From Bacteroidales bacterium (lineage in GTDB: Bacteria > Bacteroidota > Bacteroidia > Bacteroidales > UBA932), in the NCBI GenBank assembly GCA_015060405.1, contig SUYN01000004.1, forward strand, positions 62,001-126,000: a DNA stretch of 64,000 nt. Reading direction: 5' to 3'. The first letter of the stretch is position 1. Each line of letters starts with the position of its first letter. The notes under the pieces are model-generated. The model saw only the letters and a list, made by a program, of their open reading frames with translations, was not told the origin of the DNA and made no database searches. The position numbers were made by a program, and so were the translations under genes. Shown piece by piece: positions 45,763 through 54,285 of the stretch.

Positions 45763-45829
45763 ATGAATAATCACGACAAGTGGAAGGGTAATGTTTCATG
45801 GGTTATTTGATAAGCTATTAATTTTTTGC

Positions 45830-45859
45830 TTTGGCATTAGGATAAAAATACTATATTTG
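45830..45859 (+). promoter_or_regulatory. Promoter of the BASS transporter-plsC unit
   Basis: TTTG at 45830-45833 and TATATTTG at 45852-45859 are separated by 18 bp. The -7 element ends 29 nt before the ATG. Confidence 0.6.
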
Positions 45860-45888
45860 CATTTACTATAAACCTAAAGACAACTGAA

Positions 45889-46854
45889 ATGAGTCCAGAA
45901 GTAATCGCGCATCTTGATGCGATCAAGGTCAACATGAATGAGGCGGGTATGAACACCATCAACATCGTACTCGCTTTTGTTATGTTCGGAGTAGCCCTCG
46001 GCATCAAGCCAAGAACATTTGTAGACATTGTCAGAAAGCCGAAATCAATGATATTGGGCATCATGTGCCAGATGGTTCTGCTGCCTGCACTGACATTCCT
46101 GCTCACCATCACATTCAAGAACTGGCTGTCGCCCATGATTGCATTAGGTATGATCCTGGTGGCGTCCTGCCCGGGCGGAAACATATCCAACTTCATAACA
46201 TCCCTTTCACGTGGCAACACAGAGCTGTCCGTATCGCTCACGGCATTCAACACTGCAGCCTGCATATTCACCACTCCTCTCAACTTCTCGTTCTGGGGAA
46301 AGATGTATCTGAACTTTGCAGAAAAACGAATGATGCTTCCGGAGCTTGAGATTCCGTTCTGGGAGATATTCAAGACAATCGTCGTCCTGCTCGGAGTTCC
46401 CCTCCTGCTCGGAATGCTCTGCTCCCAGTACCTCCCGAAGGTAGCCCAAATGCTGAAGAAGCCTATGCAGTACCTCTCTGTGGCATTCTTCATCGCAATG
46501 GTCGTACTTACATTCGGCAATAACATCGATGCATTCATGAAATGCATCAAGTACATATTCCTCATCGTCCTGGTACATAATCTCCTCGCATTGGGAATCG
46601 GTTTCTTGACCGGCACAGTCTTCAAGGTACCGTATAAGGACAGGAGGACCATGACGATAGAAACAGGCATACAGAATTCCGGACTGGGACTTGTGCTGCT
46701 CTTCAATCCTGCCATCTTCGACCCTGCAATCTGGAGCAACAACGGCGGAATGGTGGTCATCACCGCATGGTGGGGCGTATGGCACATCATTGCAGGACTT
46801 ACATTGGCCTACCTGTGGAGATTACGTGGAAGAAAAGAGGCTACAGAAGATTAA
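45889..46854 (+). CDS. Bile acid:sodium symporter (BASS) family transporter
   Basis: 321 residues, nine to ten helices. Family motifs: MFGVALGIKPRTF, ASCPGGNISNFITSLSRGN (first crossover region) and TMTIETGIQNSGLGLVLLF (E-x-G-x-Q-N, second crossover and Na+ site). BASS proteins import organic anions with Na+. Bacterial substrates include bile acids, pantoate and 2-keto acids, so the name does not prove bile acid transport. plsC starts 1 nt after its stop, suggesting coupled translation. Confidence 0.88.
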   Translation: MSPEVIAHLDAIKVNMNEAGMNTINIVLAFVMFGVALGIKPRTFVDIVRKPKSMILGIMCQMVLLPALTFLLTITFKNWLSPMIALGMILVASCPGGNISNFITSLSRGNTELSVSLTAFNTAACIFTTPLNFSFWGKMYLNFAEKRMMLPELEIPFWEIFKTIVVLLGVPLLLGMLCSQYLPKVAQMLKKPMQYLSVAFFIAMVVLTFGNNIDAFMKCIKYIFLIVLVHNLLALGIGFLTGTVFKVPYKDRRTMTIETGIQNSGLGLVLLFNPAIFDPAIWSNNGGMVVITAWWGVWHIIAGLTLAYLWRLRGRKEATED

Positions 46855-46855
46855 G

Positions 46856-48181
46856 ATGAGAAGAAAGATATACGAAAAGGATCTGGGATATGACCTTCTC
46901 AAACCTCTCGTGGACCGCAGCCTGGGCTACGGCTACAGAAAGATGGAGGTCAGGGGAAAGGAGAATATTCCTAAGGATGGGGCGGTCATCATCGCTCCAA
47001 ACCATTGCAACACCTTGATGGACGCCCTGGTGATCCTGCGTTCCCATAAGGACGCGACCGTGTTCGGCGCCAGAGCCGACATATTCAAGAGAGCGTTCAT
47101 CGGAAAGGTCATGACCTATGTCAGGATCCTGCCTATGGTCCGTCAGAGGGACGGCCTGAGAAATGTCCTCAAGAACCTGGAGACCCAGGACATCATAGTG
47201 GAGACACTGGAAAACGAGGTTCGTTTCTGCATGTATCCTGAAGGAAAGCACAGGACGGAACATTCGCTCCAGCAGCTTGGAAAGGGAGTATTCCGCGCCG
47301 CATTGGCGGCTGACGCCAAGTTCGGCGGGGAGAAGCCTGTATACATCGTTCCGACCGGAATCGAATACGGAGACTATTTCCGGTATCGCAGCACTTCCCT
47401 TGTCAATTACGGCAAGCCTTTCAATGTCACCGAATTCGTAAGGAACAATCCGGTCGGGAACGAGGTGCAGCTGATAGAGCCTATGAGAAAGATCCTTGCA
47501 TCAGAAATGTCAGAACTCATCACCTACCTGAAGGATGACGAACATCTGAAGGCGAAGTGGATGCTGACCAAGATGCTGGCGATCTACGGCAAGAAGAAGG
47601 GATATGGTGATTTCGGAACCTGCCTTTATGACTCCATGCTTGAAAACAGGAAGATAGCCGGCGCGATAGACAAGGCTCTTGAGGAGAATCCGGAAAAGAT
47701 GAAGGAGATTCTCGAGGATGTAGCCGAATTCGACAGGAAGAGACGCAAGAAAGGCATATCCATCTATTCCTTCAGGAAAATCAAGCATCCTGCACTCAAT
47801 GCGACAGGGAAAGGTCTCGCCGCTCTCCTGGGTCTTCCCTACTGGATATTCAGTGCAGTCGTCAGCCTCCCTATGTGGCTTACATTCAATATAATAAAGG
47901 GCAAGGTACGAGACAAGGCCTTTTCAAATACAGTGGGATTCGGTGTGAAGCTTTCACTCGGCAACATCATGTTCCTCCTTTATGGCATCCTTGCATTCTG
48001 CCTCATGCCATGGTACTGGGCGCTTGCGTTCATGCTGCTTTTCATCCCTTCATACGGCTACTTCTATGACTATATAGAGGGAATGAGACGCTACATCTCA
48101 GACCTCAGACTCATGAGGAACAAGAAGCTCAGACACTTCTTCAAGGACATTGTAAAGTCATACGGAAAGAGTTTCAGGTAA
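46856..48181 (+). CDS. 1-acyl-glycerol-3-phosphate acyltransferase (PlsC-like)
   Basis: 441 residues from MRRKIYEKDL (46856). The open frame extends back into the BASS gene and is rejected. The acyltransferase core has APNHCNTLMDALVI (the N-H-x4-D box), KDATVFGARADIFK, and MYPEGKHRTEHSLQQLGKGVFRAAL (P-E-G box). A long extension after residue 250 contains two to three membrane helices (LPYWIFSAVVSLPMWLTF and LSLGNIMFLLYGILAF). It transfers acyl chains to lysophosphatidate or similar lipids at the inner membrane. Its pairing with a BASS carrier is unexplained. Confidence 0.85.
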   Translation: MRRKIYEKDLGYDLLKPLVDRSLGYGYRKMEVRGKENIPKDGAVIIAPNHCNTLMDALVILRSHKDATVFGARADIFKRAFIGKVMTYVRILPMVRQRDGLRNVLKNLETQDIIVETLENEVRFCMYPEGKHRTEHSLQQLGKGVFRAALAADAKFGGEKPVYIVPTGIEYGDYFRYRSTSLVNYGKPFNVTEFVRNNPVGNEVQLIEPMRKILASEMSELITYLKDDEHLKAKWMLTKMLAIYGKKKGYGDFGTCLYDSMLENRKIAGAIDKALEENPEKMKEILEDVAEFDRKRRKKGISIYSFRKIKHPALNATGKGLAALLGLPYWIFSAVVSLPMWLTFNIIKGKVRDKAFSNTVGFGVKLSLGNIMFLLYGILAFCLMPWYWALAFMLLFIPSYGYFYDYIEGMRRYISDLRLMRNKKLRHFFKDIVKSYGKSFR

Positions 48182-48219
48182 ACCAAACAGTTTCGAATAA
48201 TCAGTTAAAATCATATTTC

Positions 48220-49635
48220 ATGAAACAGAGACTACTCATAGCAGCATTTTCTATTCTGCTCTGCATCCCTGCATTTGCGGCAAATGATTCTGAAAACAAG
48301 AAAGAGGTAAAATATAACGAAAAGGGCGAGATCATCAAGACAGGAACCAACTTCGGCCCTCTTCCGGTGGTGGCTTTCGATGCCGACCGAGGATTCCAGT
48401 TCGGAGCCCTTCTCAACCTCTACAACTTCGGAGACGGAAGCACATATCCGAACCCCAAGTCGACTTGGTACTTCGAGGCTTCCGCATATACAAAGGACAG
48501 CAGCATAGGAAGTTACAAGCTTATTGTAAACTACGACAACAAGACTCTCATCCCGGGAGTCCGCATGTCCATCTGCACCGGCTACTATAAGGATGCAGCC
48601 CTTGACTTCTACGGCTTCAACGGCTACCATAGCAACTATATCCCTATGGCAGAGCTGAACGAGGAAGGCTACTTCAAGTACCTGGACAATGAAGCAGGAA
48701 AGAAGCTCATGGAGAAAGGCAAGACTCCGAAGGGATTCTACCGTTTCAGCCGCGACCTGATCAAAGCTAAGGCGGATTTCACAGGAAAGATCTTTGACAA
48801 CCTTTATTGGGAGGCTGGATACAACTTCTCATGGGTGAAGGCAGGTTCATTCACCCCTTCCGGCTACGAAGTCTTCGCAGGTAATGACTTCACAAAGGGC
48901 ACCACACTCTTCGACCTTTACAAGGAATGGGGAATCATACCTGAGAATCAGGCAGAGGGCGGACTGACATCTGCAATCCGTGCCGGTCTCATGTACGACA
49001 GCCGCAACATCGAGAACAACCCGACAAAGGGTATATGGGCTGAAGCTCATGTCATCGCCGCTCCAAAGTGGCTCGGAACGACTGACCCTCACTACAAGTT
49101 CTGCGCGACCATGCGTCAGTACATCCCACTCGTTCCTGAGAAGCTGACCTTCGCCTACAGACTCGCCTACCAGGGTACCTTCGGAAGCAATGCGCCTTGG
49201 TACGCAATGCCATTCTACACCAACATGGGTCCTAAGGCAGACAACGACGGCTTCGGCGGCTACCGCACGGTCAGAGGTCTGATGCTCAACAGAGTGCAGG
49301 GTCAGGATGTGGGATTCTACAACATCGAGCTCCGCTGGAGGTTCATTGACTTCAAGCTCTTCAACCAGAACATCGCGTTCGCCCTTTCAGGATTCACCGA
49401 CGCAGCCCACGTATTCAAGGGATATGACCTCGAGAACAGGACAGGCAAGTATATGGACCTATACAACAAGTTCATAGACATCAACAGAAAGGCTGACGGC
49501 TTCCACGGCACAGCCGGTGCAGGTCTGCGTTTCATCATGAACCAGAACTTCATCGTTGCTTTCGAGTATGCACGCTGCTTCAACAAGCAGGACGGAAACG
49601 GAGCATTCTACATCAACACAGGCTTCCTCTTCTAA
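48220..49635 (+). CDS. POTRA-less Omp85/BamA-type outer-membrane beta-barrel
   Basis: 471 residues with a signal peptide (MKQRLLIAAFSILLCIPAFA). Repeated aromatic strands fill the chain, for example WYFEASAYTKDSSIGSYKLIVNYDN and FYNIELRWRFIDFKLF, and it ends in a strand closing with Phe (AFYINTGFLF). GGYRTVRGL carries the VRG[FYL] loop-6 motif of Omp85 proteins. There are no POTRA domains, as in the barrel-only surface antigen group. Function unknown; transport of lipid or protein is inferred. Confidence 0.8.
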   Translation: MKQRLLIAAFSILLCIPAFAANDSENKKEVKYNEKGEIIKTGTNFGPLPVVAFDADRGFQFGALLNLYNFGDGSTYPNPKSTWYFEASAYTKDSSIGSYKLIVNYDNKTLIPGVRMSICTGYYKDAALDFYGFNGYHSNYIPMAELNEEGYFKYLDNEAGKKLMEKGKTPKGFYRFSRDLIKAKADFTGKIFDNLYWEAGYNFSWVKAGSFTPSGYEVFAGNDFTKGTTLFDLYKEWGIIPENQAEGGLTSAIRAGLMYDSRNIENNPTKGIWAEAHVIAAPKWLGTTDPHYKFCATMRQYIPLVPEKLTFAYRLAYQGTFGSNAPWYAMPFYTNMGPKADNDGFGGYRTVRGLMLNRVQGQDVGFYNIELRWRFIDFKLFNQNIAFALSGFTDAAHVFKGYDLENRTGKYMDLYNKFIDINRKADGFHGTAGAGLRFIMNQNFIVAFEYARCFNKQDGNGAFYINTGFLF

Positions 49636-49682
49636 CGGAAGAAACAGTATAAAACGGACAACAACCAACAGACAGACACATT

Positions 49683-51038
49683 ATGGACCAGTTTACACAA
49701 AAGTATGTTGACGGATTCATGGCTGAACTGATAGCCAGAAATCCAGGTGAAAAGGAGTTTCACCAGGCAGTTAGTGAAGTGCTTACAAGCGTAGCGCCCT
49801 ACATCGTTGAACATCCCTACCTCATGGACATGAAGATTCTGGAAAGAATCGTGGAACCGGAAAGGATCATCATATTCAGAGTCCCATGGCTCAATGACGA
49901 AGGAGAGGTGTGCGTGAACAGAGGATACAGGGTACAGTGCAACAGCGCCATCGGTCCATATAAGGGAGGAATCCGTTTCCACCCTAGCGTGAACCTCAGC
50001 ATAATGAAGTTCCTTGCGTTCGAGCAGACATTCAAGAACAGCCTCACCACCCTGCCTATGGGCTCTGCCAAAGGAGGCTCAGACTTCGACCCTAAGGGCA
50101 AGTCAGACAACGAGGTGATGCGCTTCTGCCAGAGCTTCATGAGCGAGCTTCAGAAGCACATCGGTGCCGACACGGATGTACCGGCAGGCGACATCGGAGT
50201 GGGCGGACGTGAGATCGGCTATATGTTCGGTCAGTACAAGAGACTTCGCGACGAATTTACAGGAGTCCTCACAGGAAAAGGACAGACCTGGGGCGGAAGC
50301 CCTCTCCGTCCGGAGGCTACAGGTTACGGAACATGCTATTTTGCAAGCGCAATGCTCGCGACAAAGGGAGACAGCTATGAAGGAAAGACCGTGGCCATCT
50401 CGGGATCCGGAAACGTTGCCCAGTTCGCAGCCCAGAAGGCTATCCAGCTTGGGGCGAAGGTTGTGACCATGTCTGATTCCAACGGCTACATCTACGATCC
50501 GGAAGGTATTGACGCAGTGAAGCTTGCACATGTCATGGAGATCAAGAACGTATACAGAGGCCGCATCAGGGAGTACCTCGAGAAGTATCCGTCTGCCGAA
50601 TACCATGCTGGCGAGCGTCCTTGGGGAGTGAAATGCGACATAGCCATGCCATGCGCAACCCAGAACGAGCTCAACAAGAAAGAGGCGGAGACTCTTGTTG
50701 CAAACGGATGTATCTGCGTCGCAGAAGGTGCAAATATGCCATGTACTCCTGAAGCGATAGAGGTATTCCAGAAGAACAAGCTCCTCTACTCCCCTGGAAA
50801 GGCATCGAACGCAGGCGGTGTGGCGACATCGGGACTGGAGATGACACAGAACTCCATGAGACTCAAATGGACACGAGAGGAAGTGGACCAGCATCTGAAG
50901 GCCATCATGACGGACATCCATGAAGCATGCGTGAAGTACGGCACAGAAGAGGACGGATATGTCAACTATGTGAAGGGCGCGAACATCGCGGGATTCATAA
51001 AGGTGGCGGAGGCAATGATGTCTCAAGGACTTGTTTAG
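49683..51038 (+). CDS. gdhA: NADP-specific glutamate dehydrogenase
   Basis: 451 residues, hexameric class I GDH. Motifs: GPYKGGIRFHPSVNLSIMKFLAFEQ (substrate Lys), LPMGSAKGGSDFDPKGKSD (catalytic Lys), and the Rossmann motif VAISGSGNVAQFAAQKA. It assimilates ammonia into glutamate or runs in reverse. Together with the glycine cleavage operon and DPP11 it fits amino-acid-centred metabolism. A strong terminator follows. Confidence 0.96.
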   Translation: MDQFTQKYVDGFMAELIARNPGEKEFHQAVSEVLTSVAPYIVEHPYLMDMKILERIVEPERIIIFRVPWLNDEGEVCVNRGYRVQCNSAIGPYKGGIRFHPSVNLSIMKFLAFEQTFKNSLTTLPMGSAKGGSDFDPKGKSDNEVMRFCQSFMSELQKHIGADTDVPAGDIGVGGREIGYMFGQYKRLRDEFTGVLTGKGQTWGGSPLRPEATGYGTCYFASAMLATKGDSYEGKTVAISGSGNVAQFAAQKAIQLGAKVVTMSDSNGYIYDPEGIDAVKLAHVMEIKNVYRGRIREYLEKYPSAEYHAGERPWGVKCDIAMPCATQNELNKKEAETLVANGCICVAEGANMPCTPEAIEVFQKNKLLYSPGKASNAGGVATSGLEMTQNSMRLKWTREEVDQHLKAIMTDIHEACVKYGTEEDGYVNYVKGANIAGFIKVAEAMMSQGLV

Positions 51039-51061
51039 TCCCCGAAAATATATTAATTTAG

Positions 51062-51100
51062 CAGACTGGTTTTCCGAGCAAGGAAACCAGTCTGTTATTT
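51062..51100 (+). terminator. Terminator after gdhA
   Basis: CAGACTGGTTTTCC (51062-51075) pairs with GGAAACCAGTCTG (51082-51094) with one T bulge. A T-rich tail (TTATTTATTT) follows. Confidence 0.88.
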
Positions 51101-51124
51101 ATTTAATATAGAACACTCATTACC

Positions 51125-51736
51125 ATGCATATAGGAATCGCAGGAAATATCGGTTGCGGAAAGACAACACTCACAAGAATGCTCTCCGAGCACTACGGAT
51201 GGACCCCGAAATATGAGGCTGTGACATACAATCCCTACCTTGAGGACTACTATAAGGACATCGAAAGATGGTCATACAATCTTGAAACCTACTTTCTCGC
51301 CCAGAGGTTCCAGGATCTTCTGGAGATAAGCAAGTCAGAGGAGGTCATAATACAGGACAGGACCATAATGGAAGGAGTCCACATCTTTGTTGCGAACAAC
51401 AAGGCCATGGGAAATCTTTCCGACCGGGATTTCGACACCTACATGCAGCTGTTCAACCTTATGATGTCCATGGTACATGAGCCTGATCTCCTCATATACC
51501 TGAAATCTTCCGTCCCTACCCTCGTGTCACAGATCCAGAAGCGTGGACGCGAGTATGAAAAGAGCATAAGCATCGAGTATCTGAGCAATCTCAACGACAG
51601 GTACGACCAGTGGATAAGCGGATACAAGGGAAAGGTGCTTGTCATTGAAGCCGACAATCTTGACTTCGAGCATCGACCTGAAGACTTTGCCGCAATCACG
51701 GACAAGATAGACGCACAGCTGTACGGACTCTTCTAA
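51125..51736 (+). CDS. Deoxynucleoside kinase
   Basis: 203 residues. P-loop GNIGCGKTTLT at the N-terminus, the DRx motif in IIQDRTIMEGVHIF, and a LID-like arginine stretch (QIQKRGREYEKSISIEYLSNLNDRY). It phosphorylates deoxyadenosine, deoxyguanosine or deoxycytidine for salvage; the specificity is not decided by these motifs. Single-gene unit; its TAA overlaps the TAG of the convergent LytTR gene in CTAA. Confidence 0.9.
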   Translation: MHIGIAGNIGCGKTTLTRMLSEHYGWTPKYEAVTYNPYLEDYYKDIERWSYNLETYFLAQRFQDLLEISKSEEVIIQDRTIMEGVHIFVANNKAMGNLSDRDFDTYMQLFNLMMSMVHEPDLLIYLKSSVPTLVSQIQKRGREYEKSISIEYLSNLNDRYDQWISGYKGKVLVIEADNLDFEHRPEDFAAITDKIDAQLYGLF

Positions 51737-52530
51737 AGAAGTTCCGAAAGATGAGAGTAGTATCTCTTTGTGACAGGGATATGAAGACTCTCATTGGCAT
51801 CAAGCTCCGCAAAGACAACTCCTTCCTTGTCCTTGCGGAGTACCTTTATATGGGAAGGATTGACATAATAGGAACGGTGGCATCTGACAAGACCGTTTTC
51901 CTGGCAAAGCTCCTCCAGAGACTTCATTGAACTTCGCAGGACATAGTTCCTTATCTTTTCATTTTCAGTGTAGTAGATATTGACATAGTTTTCTTCTGAT
52001 GCCATATAAAGTATCGAAGAGGGTGTCAACACTATCTTGAGATTATGTCTGTCATCATAGAATTTCATCCTCTGCAACTGATTCTCGTTAGGATCTGCTG
52101 CAATCTTATGAGCTTCATAGATCCTCATGCTGAGGGCATAGATGACATACGGATATATGAGTATGAGTGAGAGATACCTGAAGGAGCTGCCGAAAACCTC
52201 AAGATAAATCATATCCCTGCCTCTGATCAGCCAGATGTAGAGTGCCACGAAGAATGATGTGAATATGATCTCGCACAGACACCAGAATATATACAGGGGA
52301 TAATTGAAGCTCGAAGGCAGGAAGTAATATATCAGACGGGTGATGATGGAGGAGACAAGGATTATACACGAGATGATAGTGATATGGACTCCGTACATCT
52401 GATGCATGATGAGTTCGTCGAACCCATCCGGCCTGTAGATGAGCATGAATGAGAAGAAAAAGATCGGAAGAACGATGATCTGTATCAGCTGGGGCACAAA
52501 CTGCCTGAAAACCTTCGGAAAATATCCCAT
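51733..52530 (-). CDS. LytTR-family transcriptional regulator with membrane domain
   Basis: 265 residues from the ATG at 52530; the open frame reaches a TTG nine codons earlier inside the operator. Residues 1-150 have four hydrophobic helices (FVPQLIQIIVLPIFFFSFMLIY and others). Residues about 165-265 are the LytTR DNA-binding domain: ILYMASEENYVNIYYTENEKIRNYVLRSSMKSLEE, then LVRCHRSYYVNPSHIKVLRKDKEG. There is no receiver domain, so it is a one-component membrane regulator. It has a canonical promoter with a perfect palindrome across the -7 box, which suggests autoregulation. Confidence 0.92.
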   Translation of the reverse strand: MGYFPKVFRQFVPQLIQIIVLPIFFFSFMLIYRPDGFDELIMHQMYGVHITIISCIILVSSIITRLIYYFLPSSFNYPLYIFWCLCEIIFTSFFVALYIWLIRGRDMIYLEVFGSSFRYLSLILIYPYVIYALSMRIYEAHKIAADPNENQLQRMKFYDDRHNLKIVLTPSSILYMASEENYVNIYYTENEKIRNYVLRSSMKSLEELCQENGLVRCHRSYYVNPSHIKVLRKDKEGVVFAELDANESLHIPVTKRYYSHLSELL

Positions 52531-52532
52531 AT

Positions 52533-52559
52533 TTTTGTCACAATTAAGGTGTGACAAAA
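52533..52559. promoter_or_regulatory. Perfect 10-bp inverted repeat, candidate operator of the LytTR gene
   Basis: TTTTGTCACA (52533-52542) and TGTGACAAAA (52550-52559) are exact inverted copies with a 7-bp spacer. The dyad covers part of the -7 element and the predicted start site (about 52548), the classic place for a repressor. The arms contain no T-tail for a terminator. Confidence 0.65.
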
Positions 52560-52586
52560 TTAATAAATATAATTTTTAATCCCAAA
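52555..52586 (-). promoter_or_regulatory. Promoter of the LytTR gene
   Basis: Minus-strand TTTG (plus CAAA, 52583-52586), then exactly 20 bp, then TAATTTTG (plus CAAAATTA, 52555-52562). The -7 element ends 24 nt before the ATG. Confidence 0.7.
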
Positions 52587-52648
52587 TAATTGATTTTAGT
52601 CCCAAAACACCCCCGATTATAACAATTTCATCCCAACTGTCACGCAAA

Positions 52649-52680
52649 TTTGCCAGGGGGCGGAATCGAACCTACCTTTG
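52649..52680 (+). promoter_or_regulatory. Strong promoter facing a gene-free stretch
   Basis: TTTG at 52649-52652, exactly 20 bp, then TACCTTTG at 52673-52680, both perfect to consensus. The palindrome GCAAATTTGC (52644-52653) spans the -33 box. No protein-coding gene lies downstream on this strand; a terminator does, 54 nt later. Confidence 0.65.
52651..52672 (-). other. tRNA 3'-end-like remnant
   Basis: On the minus strand, GGTTCGATTCCG followed by CCCCCTGGCA reads as a T-loop (TTCGATT), the 3' half of a T-stem, and an acceptor strand with discriminator A. The matching 5' parts of a tRNA are absent upstream, so it is not a functional tRNA. It fits the 3' end of a tRNA beginning GCCAGGG, such as a Leu isoacceptor (inference). 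Such fragments are typical attachment-site remnants. Confidence 0.4.
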
Positions 52681-52686
52681 CATCAT

Positions 52687-52770
52687 AAGGTAAAGATACT
52701 AAAACCTGATTCTAAGTTAAAGTACACTGTCGTCGGAGCTGTCGTGAGATAGCTCCGATTGTTTTTCTTT
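52687..52770 (+). ncRNA. Candidate small RNA of about 84 nt
   Basis: A consensus promoter ends at 52680, putting the start near 52687, and an intrinsic terminator ends near 52770. The interval has no ORF of note and lies between two minus-strand genes. The 5' half (CATAAGGTAAAGATACTAAAACC) is A-rich and single-stranded in appearance, as expected for a pairing region. Family not recognised. The 3' end lies 13 nt from the yfcC stop on the other strand, so antisense action on that mRNA's 3' end is possible. Confidence 0.5.
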
Positions 52771-52771
52771 T
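52733..52771 (+). terminator. Terminator of the candidate small RNA
   Basis: TCGGAGCT (52733-52740) pairs perfectly with AGCTCCGA (52751-52758). TTGTTTTTCTTTT follows on the plus strand. The minus strand has no U-tract after the stem, so it does not serve yfcC. Confidence 0.75.
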
Positions 52772-52782
52772 CAGACAAGGCA

Positions 52783-54279
52783 TCAGAATCCCGGAAGGGA
52801 GAAGAATACAGTCGGGACAAGAAGGATGAATCCGAGGACAACCAGAAAAAGGATGAATTTCCAGATGTATCTCACCCATTTTTCATATGGGATCCTTGCG
52901 ACAGACAGCACAGCCATCAGTACACCGGAGCAAGGAGTGATCATGTTGGTGAATCCGTCTCCGAACTGGAAAGCCAGCACAGCAGCCTGACGGGACAGAC
53001 CTATCATATCGGAGAACGGAGCCATTATCGGCATTGTAACTGCCGCTTTGGCAGATGCTGAAGGTATGAAAAGGTTTATGAAGGTCTGTATTCCATACAT
53101 TCCGCCAAGAGCCCCTACCCTGCCGGAGCCGTTCAAAGATCCGGCAAGCGAAGCCAGCATGGTGTCAATGACTTCCCCTTCCCTTAATATGACAATTATT
53201 CCTGCAGCGAAACCGATGACAAGGGCTGCTGAGAATATATCCTTTGCTCCCTCCATGAAGTTCTTTGCGATGTCATCTGCAGAGTAATCAGCCGAGAATC
53301 CCGCAGCTATGGCCAGGGCCATGAAGAGGGCGCAGATCTCCGAAAGATACCATCCGTAACCCATTACGCCCGCAACCATGAAGACAATGGTGAAAATCAG
53401 CAGGTTCAGGATGTATAACTTCGCTGATTTGAGCAGCGACAGCACTGAGAACACAACAAACAAAAAAGTTAAAACCCATAATAGCCAAGGAGTTGCAAAA
53501 GAATTCTGTCCTATATTTATAACACAGCCAGCCCCATAGCAAACAGAGAACAGGACAAGGGAAAGAGTGATCAGGACGAAGCAGATCCATGGTCTCAGAC
53601 CAGCGCGGCGCGATTCTTCCGGAACATTTTCCACTTCGGCAAGGGGCTGGTCCAGAAGACTTTTCTTCCTTACGCCTGAGGCGTACCACAACACGAAGAT
53701 TATGGCGACCGTCATCAGTATCACCCAGCAGAATATGCGGTACTCGATGCCGGAAAAGAGCGGCAAGGAGGCCATCTCCTGTGCTATCCCTATAGTAAAT
53801 GGATTGAGCATGGCACCGGCGAACCCGACATGTGCAGCAAGGTAGACCATGAAGACTCCGACGAACTCATCATAGCCGAGGGACTTGGCCAGCGGAATCA
53901 TCACAGCCACAAAGGCTATGGTCTCCTCACTCATCCCGAACACAGCGCCGAAGAGTCCGAAAAGAAGCATTACCGCTATTATTACTATGTTCCCCACCCC
54001 GGCTTTACGGACAAGGGCATATCTTTCAAGTTCACGTGCCTTGCGTATGAACCTGAATATCCCGTCATCCACGGCCTTTGTACTGTTCACTACCCAGAAT
54101 GCGCCTCCGACCACAAGCACGAAGGCTATGATGCCTGCCTGCTGGCTGAAGCCTTCATACAGCGCGGAAAAGATCTGCCACGTCTGCGGCTTGCCGCCAG
54201 GCACGAGCCACGTGGCAACGGCGCACAACAGGATGACAAAGAATATGATCACATAAGTATTGGGAACCTTGAGCTTCAC
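52783..54279 (-). CDS. YfcC-family (DcuC/ArcD-like) membrane transporter
   Basis: 498 residues with 11-12 hydrophobic helices. YfcC features: a start of KVPNTYVIIFFVILLCAVATWLVPGG, FGLFGAVFGMSEETIAFVAVMIPLAKSLGYD, HVGFAGAMLNPFTIGIAQ, LFIPSASAKAAVTMPIMAPFSDM, and FQFGDGFTNMITPCSGVLMAVL. Members are annotated as C4-dicarboxylate or basic amino acid antiporters; substrate unknown. It begins 6 nt after the large lipoprotein and so sits at the end of an eight-gene run that starts with lplA. Confidence 0.88.
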   Translation of the reverse strand: MKLKVPNTYVIIFFVILLCAVATWLVPGGKPQTWQIFSALYEGFSQQAGIIAFVLVVGGAFWVVNSTKAVDDGIFRFIRKARELERYALVRKAGVGNIVIIAVMLLFGLFGAVFGMSEETIAFVAVMIPLAKSLGYDEFVGVFMVYLAAHVGFAGAMLNPFTIGIAQEMASLPLFSGIEYRIFCWVILMTVAIIFVLWYASGVRKKSLLDQPLAEVENVPEESRRAGLRPWICFVLITLSLVLFSVCYGAGCVINIGQNSFATPWLLWVLTFLFVVFSVLSLLKSAKLYILNLLIFTIVFMVAGVMGYGWYLSEICALFMALAIAAGFSADYSADDIAKNFMEGAKDIFSAALVIGFAAGIIVILREGEVIDTMLASLAGSLNGSGRVGALGGMYGIQTFINLFIPSASAKAAVTMPIMAPFSDMIGLSRQAAVLAFQFGDGFTNMITPCSGVLMAVLSVARIPYEKWVRYIWKFILFLVVLGFILLVPTVFFSLPGF

Positions 54280-54285
54280 TTTGAC

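Noticed and set aside
50103..51026. 307-codon minus-strand frame rich in Cys and His
   Set aside because: Antisense shadow of gdhA; the Cys/His content follows from the complementary codons.
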